Part shown: in pieces, positions 23,079-33,077 of the stretch
How the letters are laid out: every line of letters starts with the position of its first letter
Numbering within the stretch: the first letter of the stretch is position 1
From: Globodera rostochiensis
Lineage: Eukaryota > Nematoda > Chromadorea > Rhabditida > Heteroderidae
Direction: 5' to 3'
NCBI GenBank assembly: GCA_018350325.1
Contig: JAEVLN010000005.1
Coordinates: 196,142 to 260,141, forward strand
DNA: 64,000 bases
The notes under the pieces: generated by a model
The model's database searches: none
The model's input: the letters and a program-made list of their open reading frames with translations, nothing else
What the model was told of the DNA's origin: nothing
Translations under genes and position numbers: made by a program

Positions 23079-23322
23079 AAGTTAATGGCTTTTTTGTACA
23101 CCATCGCTCGCGTCATCGCTGTGCTTTTTTAATATCTTGTTATAATAAAGTCCTTCCCGTCCGTTTCTCCTTGTCGGGGTTGCTCTTTCGGTGCTCGAAT
23201 CTGCTCTTGTTCGGCTTTGATTTACTGTCTCCTCAGAAAATTTATTGGCGCACTCTTTGGATACATGAAATTAAGATTTGGATATGTGAATTAAATTTTA
23301 TTTCAAAAGAAATGCAGTTTTA
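23079..23322. other. Long GC-richer island, open in three frames
   Basis: One plus-strand frame is open for 81 codons (for example VLPVRFSLSGLLFRCSNLLL), a second for about 50. On the minus strand 62 codons are open, including FSEETVNQSRTRADSSTERA and HSDDASDGVQKSH. The hydrophilic minus-strand reading, with a GTGTAC donor after SDDASD, looks the most like an intracellular protein segment, but mirror-image composition makes such judgments weak. Probably an exon, strand uncertain. Confidence 0.33.
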
Positions 23323-24083
23323 GCCTTAATTTTTTTTGTTCTACTTGTTTAACTTTGTTTCATTAATTTGATTTATGAATTTTATGTAAATTATTTTAAT
23401 AAAGGCAATCTTTTTTATCTAAATAAAAAATAATATCTTATCAGCGAATTTATAATTTAAGTTATGCTTAAAAATACGTATAATTGTTATGTTTTATATT
23501 AATACACTCTTTTTTGAATTGTTATTAATGAACCTTTACATTTTTGTCAATATAAAACCTTTTATTTAAAAGTTAACAGAACTTTTTACAAAATAATTTT
23601 TTTTAAAAACCCATTCATTCATTTTTATCGTAAAAGAATGTTAATTTAATTTTTACTGCGGAACGTTTTAGGACTCAAGTTAGCACAAGAATTTTATATC
23701 AATAATTTAAAGTTTTTGTTGGTTATTCAAGTATGAATACTTCGATTTTTGAATTAAATATTATGCATTTTTAGTCTTATGAATTTGACATTACCCAGCC
23801 TTGGCCCTTTTACCTTTTGGTAGCTCCCCTCTCTTGCCTTTGGTGCCACATCCAAGAATACCGCGCCAATTTCTTGCTTTTTGTATATCTTAAGTATTTT
23901 ATTCTTTTTATATTTGCGTATTTTATTTAATGGTTTCATTTAATACATGTAATTAAAATTATCTTCTTTTTTTTATTTGCCTTTTAACTCAGAATATAGA
24001 ATTCTTAAAAAATTTTAAATATTTGATTTATATTACTGTAGTTTTTTGTTTATTTTTGACGAACCGCATCATTAATTTCTTAT
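23323..24083. other. AT-rich spacer
   Basis: Includes a 61-codon minus frame at 23754-23939 (basic, AKAREGSYQKVKGPRLGN stretch) over a small GC patch at 23790-23870. It lacks splice signals and is not called. Confidence 0.4.
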
Positions 24084-24173
24084 TTACAATATATCACAAA
24101 TCTTATACTGACTTCTTTGATTAGCTTTACTGCCGCTTGTAATCCTACCAACGTGGGGGTCCCCGGACTGACG
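24084..24173 (-). CDS. Candidate terminal exon with strong acceptor
   Basis: The minus-strand acceptor AAATTTTTTGCAG is among the best in the window. It opens a phase-0 frame of 29 codons to a TAA (24086-24084), reading RQSGDPHVGRITSGSKANQR and then SQYKICDIL. An internal GTAGGA would alternatively make a 25-nt micro-exon. The upstream part of such a gene would lie at higher coordinates, where the 24785-26218 element intervenes. Family unknown. Confidence 0.42.
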   Translation of the reverse strand, partial: RQSGDPHVGRITSGSKANQRSQYKICDIL

Positions 24174-24784
24174 CTGCAAAAAATTTAAACAAAACTTCTT
24201 GTAAATAATTGTGTGGATCTTGATGTGAATATAATAATTATTTAATAAGTAGTTTGAATTAAATTTCTTGCTTGGCTTTTAGAGATATATTAATTTTACA
24301 GATAGCTAATTTCATTTAAATGAGATTAATATTTACTAATGTTGAGTTAAGCTAATCAAATTAAAATTTTGTTTAATGCTTGAACAAACGATATTAATAA
24401 TAAAATGTTATTTTAATAAATTATAAATTTATTGTTATTAATATCAATAAAGTTTCAAAAATAATCACCGTTATTATATTTATTTACAGAATTATGATCG
24501 GCACTAATAATAATAAATTAAATTAATCCGGAGATTCAAGCTTTTTGCTAATTTTTTGATGCTGCGCTAAAAATGGACAACCGTTCAACCACCGCGCAAA
24601 ATAATATTAATTAACTTTTAATACTTTATCAAAATGAGCGGTCTATCATAATTTTAGTTAAAGTTATTTGCAATCGTCGGTTCAGCTTAACGTGTTAAAT
24701 TAAATTTTATTTATACTTAATGAGATTTCAGTCAATAGATAATACAAGATTATGTGTTTTTTAGTCAAAAAGTAATTTCGTGTC
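24174..24784. other. AT-rich spacer
   Basis: A short GC patch at 24525-24600 shows no supported frame. Confidence 0.5.
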
Positions 24785-24970
24785 AGGACAAAATCCCTAA
24801 CGGTCAAAATCCATAATCAGCCAAAAGCGGTCAAAATCCCTAATCAGCCAAAAACGGTTAAAATCCCTAGCGGACAAAATCCCTAACGGTCAAAATCCCT
24901 AATAACCCTAAAGCGGACAAAATCCCTAATGGCTTAAAAACGGTCAAAATCCCTAAGAAAATCCCTAATA
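24785..24970 (+). repeat. Left inverted minisatellite of a foldback-like element
   Basis: About 10 imperfect units built from AAAATCCCTAA, CGGTC/CGGAC and CAGCCAAAAG. The outermost bases AGGACAAAATCCCTAACGG are repeated inverted at the far end of the array at 26091-26218. This places an element with long repetitive inverted termini between the two arrays. Confidence 0.85.
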
Positions 24971-26090
24971 GCAGAATTTCCGTTTTTTTACTCTTTGAAT
25001 GAATTTGATAGGTCTAAACGCTTGTAAATAAGCCTTAACTGTAAAAAACACGACAATCTTTAGTCAATTTTCCAATTTATTAACCAAAAAATAATGCAAA
25101 ATTTCATTTCTTATTCAACAATAATCAATTGACACCGCGTAAAAAATGGTCTTGACAAGTATCAAAATCAGAATCGTTTCCAGTATTCTTCTCTTCAGAG
25201 ATCCAATTGGCGCACGTTCAACTAGTTATAAGTTGAGGCTGAGAATGTCTAACTGAAAAAAAAGTTTAGTCTGCAAAAAAAATTTTAACGAAATTCTTTA
25301 TAGTCAAAAAATTACTAATTTTGCAAATGAAAAGAGTCCCACCTTTAAACCGACACGTGCGGATGACAAAGCCTTAGCTGCTTTCAGTCGACGTCCACCT
25401 CTTAATTCGGTCTCCAATTTCATTCTTAGCGTGCCGCTTCTGCAAATTTTCGGAAAGGCTCAGCTGAATGATTGTGCTCACTCCCTCTTATTCTGCCCAT
25501 GAGCCACCCATCTTCCGGAATCAATAATTGCCGTATCAACAACCTAAAAATGGAAATAGAAGTGAAACAAATCTCAAAAGATAGCTTCTTTAAAATCAAA
25601 CATTACAGAACACACAAGAAATTAAGACAAAACCTATTTTGTACATTTCTAGCCTGAAAATCTTAGCTCTGCAGATAGTCGGTAAGTTATGAATACAAAA
25701 ACTAACAAACCGGCGACTGGTTCAACCGATGCAATGGCGTTTAACCGTCCTCAATGCCTCTTCATAGTAGCGTGTGGGTTTTCCTTGCTGTAAACAGCTT
25801 ACACAAATCACTCTCGCCGATTGACGAAGCATGCGATGACCAATAACTGCTCCCACGGACTAGGCGCGGCACGAAAGTCCATCAATCGAAAATTTTAAGT
25901 TAAGCGGAGAAAATCAAACAACTAAAAATTAAAATTTGGATGTGAAAAGACAAGATCACTAGCCTAATTGTTCGCGCAGTGTGCGTTTAATCATTACATA
26001 TATGCTTAATATTTGAAAAGGTGAATCTAAAAGTTAGTTTTTAATCTATAAAATTGGCGCAAACCACTCCATACTCCGAGAATTGCAAAA

Positions 26091-26218
26091 TTAGGGATTT
26101 TGTCCGCTTTTGCCTTATTAGGGATTTTGTCCGTAGGGATTTTGACCGATTTTGGCTGATTAGGGATTTTGTCCGCTTTTGCCTTATTAGGGATTTTGAC
26201 CGTTAGGGATTTTGTCCT
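26091..26218 (-). repeat. Right inverted minisatellite of the foldback-like element
   Basis: Units of TAGGGATTTTGTCCG and TAGGGATTTTGACCG separated by CTTTTGCCTTAT or ATTTTGGCTGAT. It is the reverse complement of the left array unit, ending GGGATTTTGTCCT. An 86-codon minus frame across the array (repeating KIPN) is a by-product of the repeat period. Confidence 0.85.
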
Positions 26219-26487
26219 AGCGCCAAAAGTGCACATTTTACATTTAAAAAAATGTGGACAATATTCGACTAGCCCCGGCAAATTCATTCCGAGTGATTTG
26301 TAATGTGACGATGATGACTTAAATATATTAAAAAAAAATTAACAAATGATTGAAAGCAATTTTTATATTTTTTGCAAATAAAATAAATTTAGAGCCAACA
26401 ATGAATAAAATAGCTACTTGTTTTAAAGTTTGTTATATTCCGTCAATGGAATTTTGAGCGATTTTTTTAGGATCCCTTACTTTTTTT

Positions 26488-26610
26488 TTAATTATTAAGC
26501 TTTTTTACCCACTTCTCAATAATGTATATTAGACGAGCCCCACGCTTTTTTGTTCCAAATGATACAATTGACCGGCTCCTGGCAATAGAGTCACCCCAAA
26601 AAAGTATCAT
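26488..26610 (-). CDS. 40-codon open frame or exon, basic
   Basis: ATG at 26610-26608 to TAA at 26490-26488. Reads MILFWGDSIARSRSIVSFGT, then KKRGARLIYIIEKW, where a GTAAAA donor could end the exon. The island is GC-richer than its flanks. Another minus frame (LLPGAGQLYHLEQKSVGL) is also open. No family recognised. Confidence 0.28.
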   Translation of the reverse strand: MILFWGDSIARSRSIVSFGTKKRGARLIYIIEKWVKKLNN

Positions 26611-27009
26611 AAACGCGAAATCTATTTAAATAAACTTTAATAAAAAGCAAAATTTACTAAAAACATTTAAGAAATGAAAAAATAATAAAGAAATAATTGA
26701 TTTAAAATTTAATTAAAAAAATAATCAAATTACCATTGTTAAAGCTATACACTGCCTAGATCAAAAAGATGGCAATTGACGTAACTTTGTGCAGGTGTTT
26801 TACATTGAAAATTTTTATTCTCATTGAACTGTAGTACAATGAAGTAAGTTCCTAACAAGGTGTTCATTATAATCATTGCCCGAGCACGTATCCCACGGAG
26901 CCACAAAAGGAAAAAAACAAAAATTAAAAATAATTCAAAACTGAAACACGATAAAGAAAAATTCTAACAAAAAAAAATAATAAGCAACTTGCAGTTTAAA
27001 TGAATTGAC
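26611..27009. other. AT-rich DNA with one unresolved island
   Basis: The patch at 26870-26910 is open both ways (minus APWDTCSGNDYNEHL, plus ARARIPRSHKRKK). Confidence 0.4.
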
Positions 27010-27129
27010 ATGATTGGGCAGAGTCCACCAAGCATTTCTAAAGGAAAATATGTGACGGAAAATTTGACAAAATTAATCAATCGTTTGAATGGCATTTGCT
27101 TTCAGACTCATTGCATCTTTATAGCTTAA
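27010..27129 (+). CDS. 39-codon small open frame
   Basis: ATG at 27010-27012 to TAA at 27127-27129. Reads MIGQSPPSISKGKYVTENLT, then KLINRLNGICFQ. Hydrophilic start, helical middle. In-frame stops lie just upstream, so an exon starting further left is unlikely unless spliced. May be chance. Confidence 0.22.
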   Translation: MIGQSPPSISKGKYVTENLTKLINRLNGICFQTHCIFIA

Positions 27130-27569
27130 ATAATTTTTATTTAAAGAATAATGTCTAATATCCGTACTTTATATTGCTTTTTGGGATATTAATTTATATT
27201 TAAATCAGCTGGATTTGAAATAAATTTAGTTTATTTTTTCTTAGTGAAATTTTATAAATTGCTTTAGGCAGTTTGCTTGCTTATTGCAAAGGTTATTAGA
27301 TAATCAAAATCTTAACTTTTAAATTTAATTTACCTTAACATAAAATTATGGTTAATGTTAATTTAAGAATATTGGTTTGTTTGAAATTTGAAAGAATTTT
27401 TGTTTTAATCAAATAATTTATAAACTTAGATTCGGATATATTATTGCGATTTTGTTAACTGCTATTTATTTAATATGTTGCAACAGATACCAATAAAAAT
27501 TTTTTGAATTTATTAACATTAGGTAAATTTTATATAATGAAAAAATTGTATTTTAGAAAATTAAATAAA

Positions 27570-28150
27570 CAGAAGTTTTACTTGACGCAAATTTGGCGAT
27601 CAAAAGATTCCATAATAAAAGTTAAAAAGGTTTCATAAAAGGTACAAATAATTACTCTGATTAACTTTAATCTCAAAAAAAAATTATTTAATCTTTTCAA
27701 TAATAAAAAATAAATTTCTGTGTAATTATAATAATGCGAAAAAAAATTATCATAAACCATAAGAATTTACAAATGCATTAAATGGATGAGCAAGTTAAAT
27801 AGGTTTCATACATTAGAGATGATAATGCTTGATGAAATATAATTTTTTATGTCTTAATAATCAAAAGCAGGAAAAATCGTAAACGATTTAACCATTATTA
27901 AACGCTAAAACATTAACTTAAATATAAAAACAACAAATTAAAAAATAGTTATTTAGCTAAAAATAAATAGAATAAAGGCCCCTCCAAAATGATGGGTAAG
28001 AACCGGAACGCACGAAACAGGTTTAATTTTACAGATAAAAAGCTAAACACATCAAATATACCATAAATATTTTAAAAAACAAATAAAGCTGTTGCAAAAT
28101 AATAGTAATTCAAACGGCAGATTAAATAGTAAGTTGCTTTTAGCAACTTT
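27570..28150 (+). repeat. Diverged dispersed repeat, partner of 41038-41695
   Basis: Roughly 0.6 kb aligns in the same orientation with 41038-41695. Shared blocks include AGATTCCATAATAAAAGTTA, GCATTAAATGGATGAGCAA, GCTTGATGAAATATAATTTT and the terminal hairpin GTTGCTTTTAGCAAC. Many substitutions and indels show an old duplication. Open frames here (for example from 27997) are not conserved in the partner, so the repeat is non-coding. Confidence 0.85.
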
Positions 28151-28158
28151 TTTTTTCA

Positions 28159-28284
28159 ATGATAATAATTGTTAAAATCATGGCACGGATGCAGCCGAAA
28201 AAAGGAATACAGCTTTTCATGAAGCGGACACTGCGTAATGTCTTTTTTTCTACCTCTGACCGACGTCGAGTACCAATAGAATAA
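28159..28284 (+). CDS. 41-codon small open frame, basic
   Basis: ATG at 28159 to TAA at 28282-28284, reading MIIIVKIMARMQPKKGIQLF, then MKRTLRNVFFSTSDRRRVPI. It starts where the 27570-28150 repeat ends. Hydrophobic start and basic body could suit a small organelle-targeted protein. No supporting motif or splice site. Confidence 0.2.
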   Translation: MIIIVKIMARMQPKKGIQLFMKRTLRNVFFSTSDRRRVPIE

Positions 28285-28562
28285 TCCTCAAACACAAAAC
28301 ATTTCTCTATTTAACTTGAATAAGTTTGAGGAGAAAGAAAAATCGAATGCGAAAGTTTATAGAAACTTAACGTTTCTTAAGCCAAATATAAAAAAATAAA
28401 AACGTATTTTTGCAAACATAAATAAAATAACACACAAATAAAATATTAAAAAGACATATTTAAAAAATTACTGTTTTATGAAAATGTCACGATGCTGCAA
28501 TATTATTTATAGAACAATGATTTTTAGTATATCCGAGCCTTTAATTTAAAACATAAATAAAT

Positions 28563-28570
28563 ATCGAAAC
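28563..28570 (+). repeat. Left target-site duplication of the hAT element
   Basis: ATCGAAAC directly before the CAGGGGTG terminus. It is repeated exactly at 29711-29718 directly after the opposite terminus. Confidence 0.93.
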
Positions 28571-28595
28571 CAGGGGTGCTCGTAACCATCAAAAA

Positions 28596-28800
28596 AAATT
28601 CGTAATAAGTAATTCGTAATTAGTAAAAGGCAAAAAAAATTCGTAAAAAGTAATCCGTAATTCGTAAAAACCAAAAAAATTCGTAAAAAGTAATCCGTAA
28701 TTCGTAAAAGGCAAAAAAAATTCGTAAAAAGTAATCCGTAATTCGTAACAGCCAAAACGCCGTAAAAAGTAAGTAATTCGTAATTCGTAACTCGTAATTT
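28596..28800 (+). repeat. Left subterminal minisatellite of the hAT element
   Basis: Units of about 40 bp: AATTCGTAAAAAGTAATCCG followed by TAATTCGTAAAAGGCAAAA. The array ends in CGCCGTAAAAAGTAAGTAAT. It is in the same orientation as the right array, not inverted. Three overlapping minus-strand frames rich in ELRIT/YEFF are by-products of the period. Confidence 0.9.
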
Positions 28801-29150
28801 TCAAATTTTTTGTAATACATCGAATCTCAAAATTTACTTCATATCATAATCAAAATTATAAAGTAGGATATTGTGGTGCCAAAAGAGGAGCTTCTAAGAT
28901 TTTCGGGCAACAATTTCGTTCTCAGGTCGGTAACCATCAATCCGGCAGTCAGATGGGAGGGGTCGGCGGTGTGAAATTTGGCCAATATTTCTTATATTTT
29001 GGGAATTTTTCCAAATTTTTGAAAAATCAGGAAAACCTGGTACATAAGGTACTATGGCCACCCTGGCCACACCCCCGAAATGTTAAAAAAACCATAGCGG
29101 AACCCTTTGTTTTGTAAATTTAAAAAATCCTGACCAATTTTCTGGGGTAA

Positions 29151-29393
29151 ACCCAACTCATCCATGTCCAACTCCATGGAGCATAACTTGCTTCAACCTT
29201 AGTATTAACGCCATTCGATAGATCTCGAAGAGTTGAAGCTAACATCAAGTTTGCACTTAGACAATTCGCAAAGCTTTAACTTGATGTTAGCTTCAACTTT
29301 TCGAGATCTATCGAATGGCGTTATACTTTCTAAATCGGTTAAGGTTGAAGCAAGTTATGCTCCATGGATGAGTTGGACATGGATGAGTTGGGT
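29151..29393. repeat. Long palindrome, about 100-bp arms and 26-nt loop
   Basis: The left arm 29151-29251 pairs with the right arm 29278-29393 (shared blocks TCCATGTCCAACTC, GAGCATAACTTGCTTCAACC, CGCCATTCGATAGATCTCGA, GTTGAAGCTAACATCAAGTT). Only a 3-nt bulge, a roughly 14-nt bulge in the right arm and single mismatches interrupt the pairing. A transcript across it would form a long hairpin able to feed small-RNA pathways. Confidence 0.9.
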
Positions 29394-29540
29394 GGGACCC
29401 CAATTTTCTTGACAAATACCGTTAAATCTGTTAACAAATTGAGTCAAAATTCAAAATTTTCTCGGCGGCGCCTATCGGCACCGCCGACCCTCCCTACGCC
29501 CCAAAAAACAGAAAATTACGAAAAAATTACGAATTTTTTG

Positions 29541-29696
29541 CAAAATTCGTAATAAGTAATCCGTAATTCGTAAAAACCAAAAAAATTCGTAAAAAGTAAT
29601 CCGTAATTCGTAAAAGGCAAAAAAAATTCGTAATAAGTAATCCGTAATTCTTAACAGCCAAAACGCCGTAAAAGTAAGTAATTCGTAATTCGTAAT
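29541..29696 (+). repeat. Right subterminal minisatellite of the hAT element
   Basis: The same units as the left array in the same orientation, ending CGCCGTAAAAGTAAGTAATT and running into the right terminal inverted repeat. It differs from the left array by a few substitutions and one fewer unit. Confidence 0.9.
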
Positions 29697-29710
29697 TACG
29701 AGCACCCCTG

Positions 29711-29718
29711 ATCGAAAC
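29711..29718 (+). repeat. Right target-site duplication of the hAT element
   Basis: ATCGAAAC, identical to 28563-28570. Confidence 0.93.
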
Positions 29719-30277
29719 AGATAATGCTTTTTTAGTTATCCTATATTTATAATTTAATTTAATTATACTGAAGCTATAAAAATGCAATAAGTCTGAAAAG
29801 ACTCTTGTAGCTAAAAATATTCAAATGCATAATGTCTATTTTATTTGCCAAATGCCGTGAAATTAGGAGCCGCAAAGCAAAAGCTAAATGAATATACAAA
29901 TCAGATTATATGATAATTAAACACATAAATGAAATTGAGAGTAATACAATTAAAAGAAGCTATTGAAAAAATTATATTTATGAGTTATAAATGCACATTT
30001 AGATTATTATTTTTTCCAATCCAACAGTTAAAACTAAAAATGTATTTATACTCATTGCAATTTAATAAAAAAATAAAACTTCAATTTAAAGTTGTCACGA
30101 ATAATATAAAGATTATTACATTTTAAATAACTAAAATAAATAAAAAAGCAAAAAGTATATTACCATACATTGACGATCAAGTGTAGTAACTAATAATTTA
30201 GTTAAATATTAAACTCATTACGGAAAATGATTATGCATTATTTAAGTATGCACAAATTATGATTATTTTACGCTAAG
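29719..30277. other. AT-rich spacer, nothing supported
   Basis: A 65-codon plus frame at 29929-30126 is Lys/Ile/Leu-rich and without a GC rise. Confidence 0.5.
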
Positions 30278-30490
30278 TTAAAAATAAAGAAAATTAAAAA
30301 AAATAAAATTGTTTATTAAATATTTTTGTATTATAGATATGGCTTTAAATTCGTAGAACATTCGACGATCATCTGACGGCGGGTGTGATATTATTGATCT
30401 TTGGTCGGGCGGAACTATAAATTGGCTTCTCTGCAATCTGCAATACCTGGCCACATGAGAACTTTTAAGAAAATATCGAATTTGAAACAA
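30278..30490 (-). CDS. Candidate exon or 70-codon open frame
   Basis: Minus-strand frame to TAA at 30278. The GC-rich part (about 30340-30440) follows an acceptor-like TTGCAGATTGCAG and reads RSQFIVPPDQRSIISHPPSD and then DRRMFYEFKA. This Pro/Ser/Asp-rich stretch looks like an exposed loop of a real protein. The AT-rich tail after FKA is probably intron or untranslated. No family recognised. Confidence 0.33.
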   Translation of the reverse strand: MFQIRYFLKSSHVARYCRLQRSQFIVPPDQRSIISHPPSDDRRMFYEFKAISIIQKYLINNFIFFNFLYF

Positions 30491-30876
30491 AAAAAACCAT
30501 ACAAATCATCAGAGTGAAATAAAAATAAAATTATTTTTCATTTTATTCTCATTGAAATGCAAGTTCATTAATTTGCAATTCGCTACAAAAAAAATCTGAT
30601 GCTTTTTTAGGCAACAAATACAAATTTGTAAACATAAAACAATAAGATATTTAAATTAGTTATTATATCAAGCATTCATTTAAGCAATTATTAAAAAAGA
30701 TATTAATACTGTATTAGTTTTTAAATTAATTAGCCGCTTTAAAAAAATATTTGGTATGCTCTAAGCCAATGAATAAAACAATGTTTACAGTTATTTCAAA
30801 ATATATGAACGGAAATAAAAATATGAAAGACAAACAAACTATGGGAATAATTTATATTTTAATAAAAAGTTAAGTA
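30491..30876. other. AT-rich spacer with short shared motif
   Basis: ACAAATCATCAG within 30505-30530 and surrounding bases recur at about 32665-32690, a short dispersed similarity. Nothing else seen. Confidence 0.45.
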
Positions 30877-31029
30877 TTATTGCCGCATTAAAGCTGTAAA
30901 TGAATTATCAAAAAACTCAAATAAAATCAATCTTTGAAATTTTGGATGGAACATTGGCAAACGCAACTTAATCGCAGTCTGATCTTGTTGATCATAAAAA
31001 TAAAACTTGCTTTTGGCAATGAAATTCAT
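30877..31029 (-). CDS. 50-codon small open frame
   Basis: ATG at 31029-31027 to TAA at 30879-30877, reading MNFIAKSKFYFYDQQDQTAI and then KLRLPMFHPKFQRLILFEFF. Mixed charged and aromatic composition. About this many codons are expected by chance several times in the window, so it is listed only as a possibility. Confidence 0.22.
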   Translation of the reverse strand: MNFIAKSKFYFYDQQDQTAIKLRLPMFHPKFQRLILFEFFDNSFTALMRQ

Positions 31030-32398
31030 TAATTAATTTACATTTATAAAATTGGTCTAATGAAAAAACTAAAATAAATTTTAGAAAGAACTAAAAAGCA
31101 ACATTCATAGATTCTTTTCAATGTTGTTCCGCCTTTTTAAAGGCTTTGGTTATTTTTTATTGAATTTTTAAACGGTTCGCGCTATTAGAAATTATTTTAA
31201 ATTTTGTTTGAAAAATTTGTAAACCAAAAAAAAGTTTTATTATAAAAAATAATATAAATATTTGAAAACGGATTAGTAATGTTCACCAAAATTACCAAAA
31301 TGCATCTCTACAAAAAAAATTACCCTTATTAAATAATTTTAGAAATTAAAAATATAAATTATAATTTGTAAGAAAAAAACATTAAAATAACCTAGAATAG
31401 TTTATGAAAAAATGACATGTCCGCAGGTTTGATGATGTTAAGGACTAAATTAAAGCAATTCGCAATTGAAAAATAATAGCTTTAATAATATCTAAAATCA
31501 GCAAAGTGGACGATTCTTGACTACCATAAGTTTGCGTACCTAAACCATAATATCATAATCTTAACTCAAGAAAAAAAGACTAATAAAAAATAAAAAATTA
31601 ACGAAATGTAACATAATAAGATCAAATATAAATTAAGAATAACAATGCAAGCAGTGAAAAGTAAATTTAACAAACAAATGATATTTCAATAGAAAATTGC
31701 CAAACATCTAAGCTTTAATGAATATGGATACAATAAAGAATTTTATTTTAGATGAATTGGTGAACTGTTGAAATTTGAATTTTACAAGCGGCAGCTGTCG
31801 AAGAGCTAAGATTTAAATAAATTGTAATATAAATTATAAACATTAATTCTAATATACGGCAACAAAGTTCGCTAATTGGTTTTCATTATCATTATAAACC
31901 ATAATTTACGCCCTACATTAAAATATACCTTTTAACTGATATAAAAAATCACCTTTATTAAATCATGTCAAGAATTTTGTCTTGGTAATGTGTCGATAAA
32001 TTATGATTACGTAAACAGAATAAAAATTATACTTAACTAAAATTAAATATAAACAAATGATATATAATAACTATTTTAATGCCATTTTATCAACTAAGCT
32101 TTATTATGTTAGCGAATAATAAAATTAGAACGAATAACCCTTTTTAATGTGTTTTGAAATATAAGATAATATGCTAAAATGTATCTAACTTTTATTGAGT
32201 AAGTTTAATAAAAAAATTTTAGATAACATTAAAATTTTATAAAATCTTGTAAATTACGAACCAGCAAAATAATTTCAAATTTAATTATTTACAATTGCAA
32301 TAAATTTGCTTATACATTTAAAAAATTATCAAATTACTAAAATATTAAGCCAACTACGACGATTTTTAAAATTTGATAAATGCTGACGTAAATATTAA
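31030..32398. other. AT-rich stretch, nothing supported
   Basis: Small GC patches at about 31415-31440, 31500-31545 and 31775-31810 have no splice-bounded frame. Confidence 0.5.
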
Positions 32399-32617
32399 CT
32401 TAACTTATATAAGAAAAGAATTGACAGTGCCGCTGACGACTATCCTCACAACTGGATTAGAAAAAGATGTAACTATTTCACCCAAAAGTGCAAATTCAAG
32501 CCATCCGCTGTAATCATATTAAAATTACCTTTAAAAGCTACAAAAATTTCATTAAAATCGGGCTCCTTTCAACCAGAGAAGACCTTTGGTACCAATGGAC
32601 CCACCGCGCTTCCTTGA
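32399..32617 (+). CDS. Candidate exon, 72 codons without stop
   Basis: Plus-strand frame open from the stop at 32396-32398 to TGA at 32615-32617. It has no ATG, so it would have to be an exon. Two separate GC islands lie in the same frame: SAADDYPHNWIRKRCNYFTQ at the left and GSFQPEKTFGTNGPTALP at the end. An alternative minus-strand exon follows a good acceptor (TTTATTCAAG) at 32619 and reads EARWVHWYQRSSLVERSP. It lies 1.3 kb upstream of the Fic exon, but I see no Fic-family resemblance. Confidence 0.32.
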   Translation, partial: LNLYKKRIDSAADDYPHNWIRKRCNYFTQKCKFKPSAVIILKLPLKATKISLKSGSFQPEKTFGTNGPTALP

Positions 32618-33077
32618 ATAAAGGTATTTAATTGTGAAAAATATTGGAAACAGAAACAACGATACAAATCATCAGCGTCAAATAAAAATAAAAAATAACA
32701 GCAATTATAAAATCTAAAAGATAATAAGTTAAAAAATGCATAAAAATGAATGTCTTTGAGAAAAATTTATGCCACCATTTAATATGATGAGTTTAAAGTC
32801 AATCGAACTTTATAACCTGTTTTGGTTGGGTTAGTAAGCAAAATCTAAACGTTTAGAATTAATAATATGTTTATTAAATAAATAATTTCAATTTCGATTT
32901 AAACATAATTTAAAAATATTTGCCTCAATATCTTTTAAAAACAATATGAAATCGTTACTTGTGATCTTAAGACTTATAAATTTACCGCAACGCAATCTAA
33001 AAAATAAACAATTATTATTAAATTAACAAAATAAAGTCAAATTTACTTGTATCTCAATGAAATTATAAAAAAAATAA
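32618..33077. other. AT-rich spacer
   Basis: Nothing beyond the short ACAAATCATCAG similarity to 30505. Confidence 0.5.

Larger units (their letters stand above)
24785..26218. mobile_element. 1.43-kb element with inverted minisatellite termini
   Basis: The ends are exact inverted copies for at least 25 bases (AGGACAAAATCCCTAACGG and beyond) and continue as inverted minisatellites. No target-site duplication is obvious next to the AGGAC/GTCCT ends. The interior (24971-26090) is unusually GC-rich for the window and holds short open frames on both strands, for example minus SENLQKRHAKNEIGDRIKRW near 25410 and minus SARVICVSCLQQGKPTRYYE near 25770. No transposase motif is visible. It fits a non-autonomous foldback-type element, perhaps with captured genomic sequence. 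Confidence 0.6.
28571..29710. mobile_element. Non-autonomous hAT-type transposon, complete
   Basis: A 1140-bp element with 15-bp perfect terminal inverted repeats (CAGGGGTGCTCGTAA) and an 8-bp target duplication, ATCGAAAC. The CAGGG-type end and 8-bp duplication are the hallmarks of the hAT superfamily. There is no transposase frame, so movement would depend on a related autonomous copy. Inside are two minisatellite arrays in direct orientation, a short inverted GC-rich pair (28951-28973 and 29477-29500) and a central long palindrome. An exact duplication and intact ends point to a fairly recent insertion. Confidence 0.93.

Noticed and set aside
24785..24970. CRISPR array or telomere-like (CCCTAA) repeat
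   Set aside because: Units are imperfect, lack unique spacers of constant length and are mirrored at 26091-26218; the host is eukaryotic. CCCTAA is only part of a longer unit.
26027..26287. 86-codon minus frame with repeating KIPN
   Set aside because: It follows the period of the inverted minisatellite exactly and has no independent support.
27997..28080. Frame MMGKNRNARNRFNFTDKK as a small gene
   Set aside because: The diverged partner repeat near 41450 does not keep the frame.
28546..28820. Three overlapping minus frames rich in ELRIT and YEFF, and similar ones at 29472-29787
   Set aside because: They are translations of the 40-bp hAT subterminal arrays in several frames at once.
28596..29696. 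Reading the two hAT arrays as long inverted arms of a giant hairpin
   Set aside because: On checking, both arrays have the same orientation; only the 15-bp ends, a short GC pair and the central palindrome are inverted.
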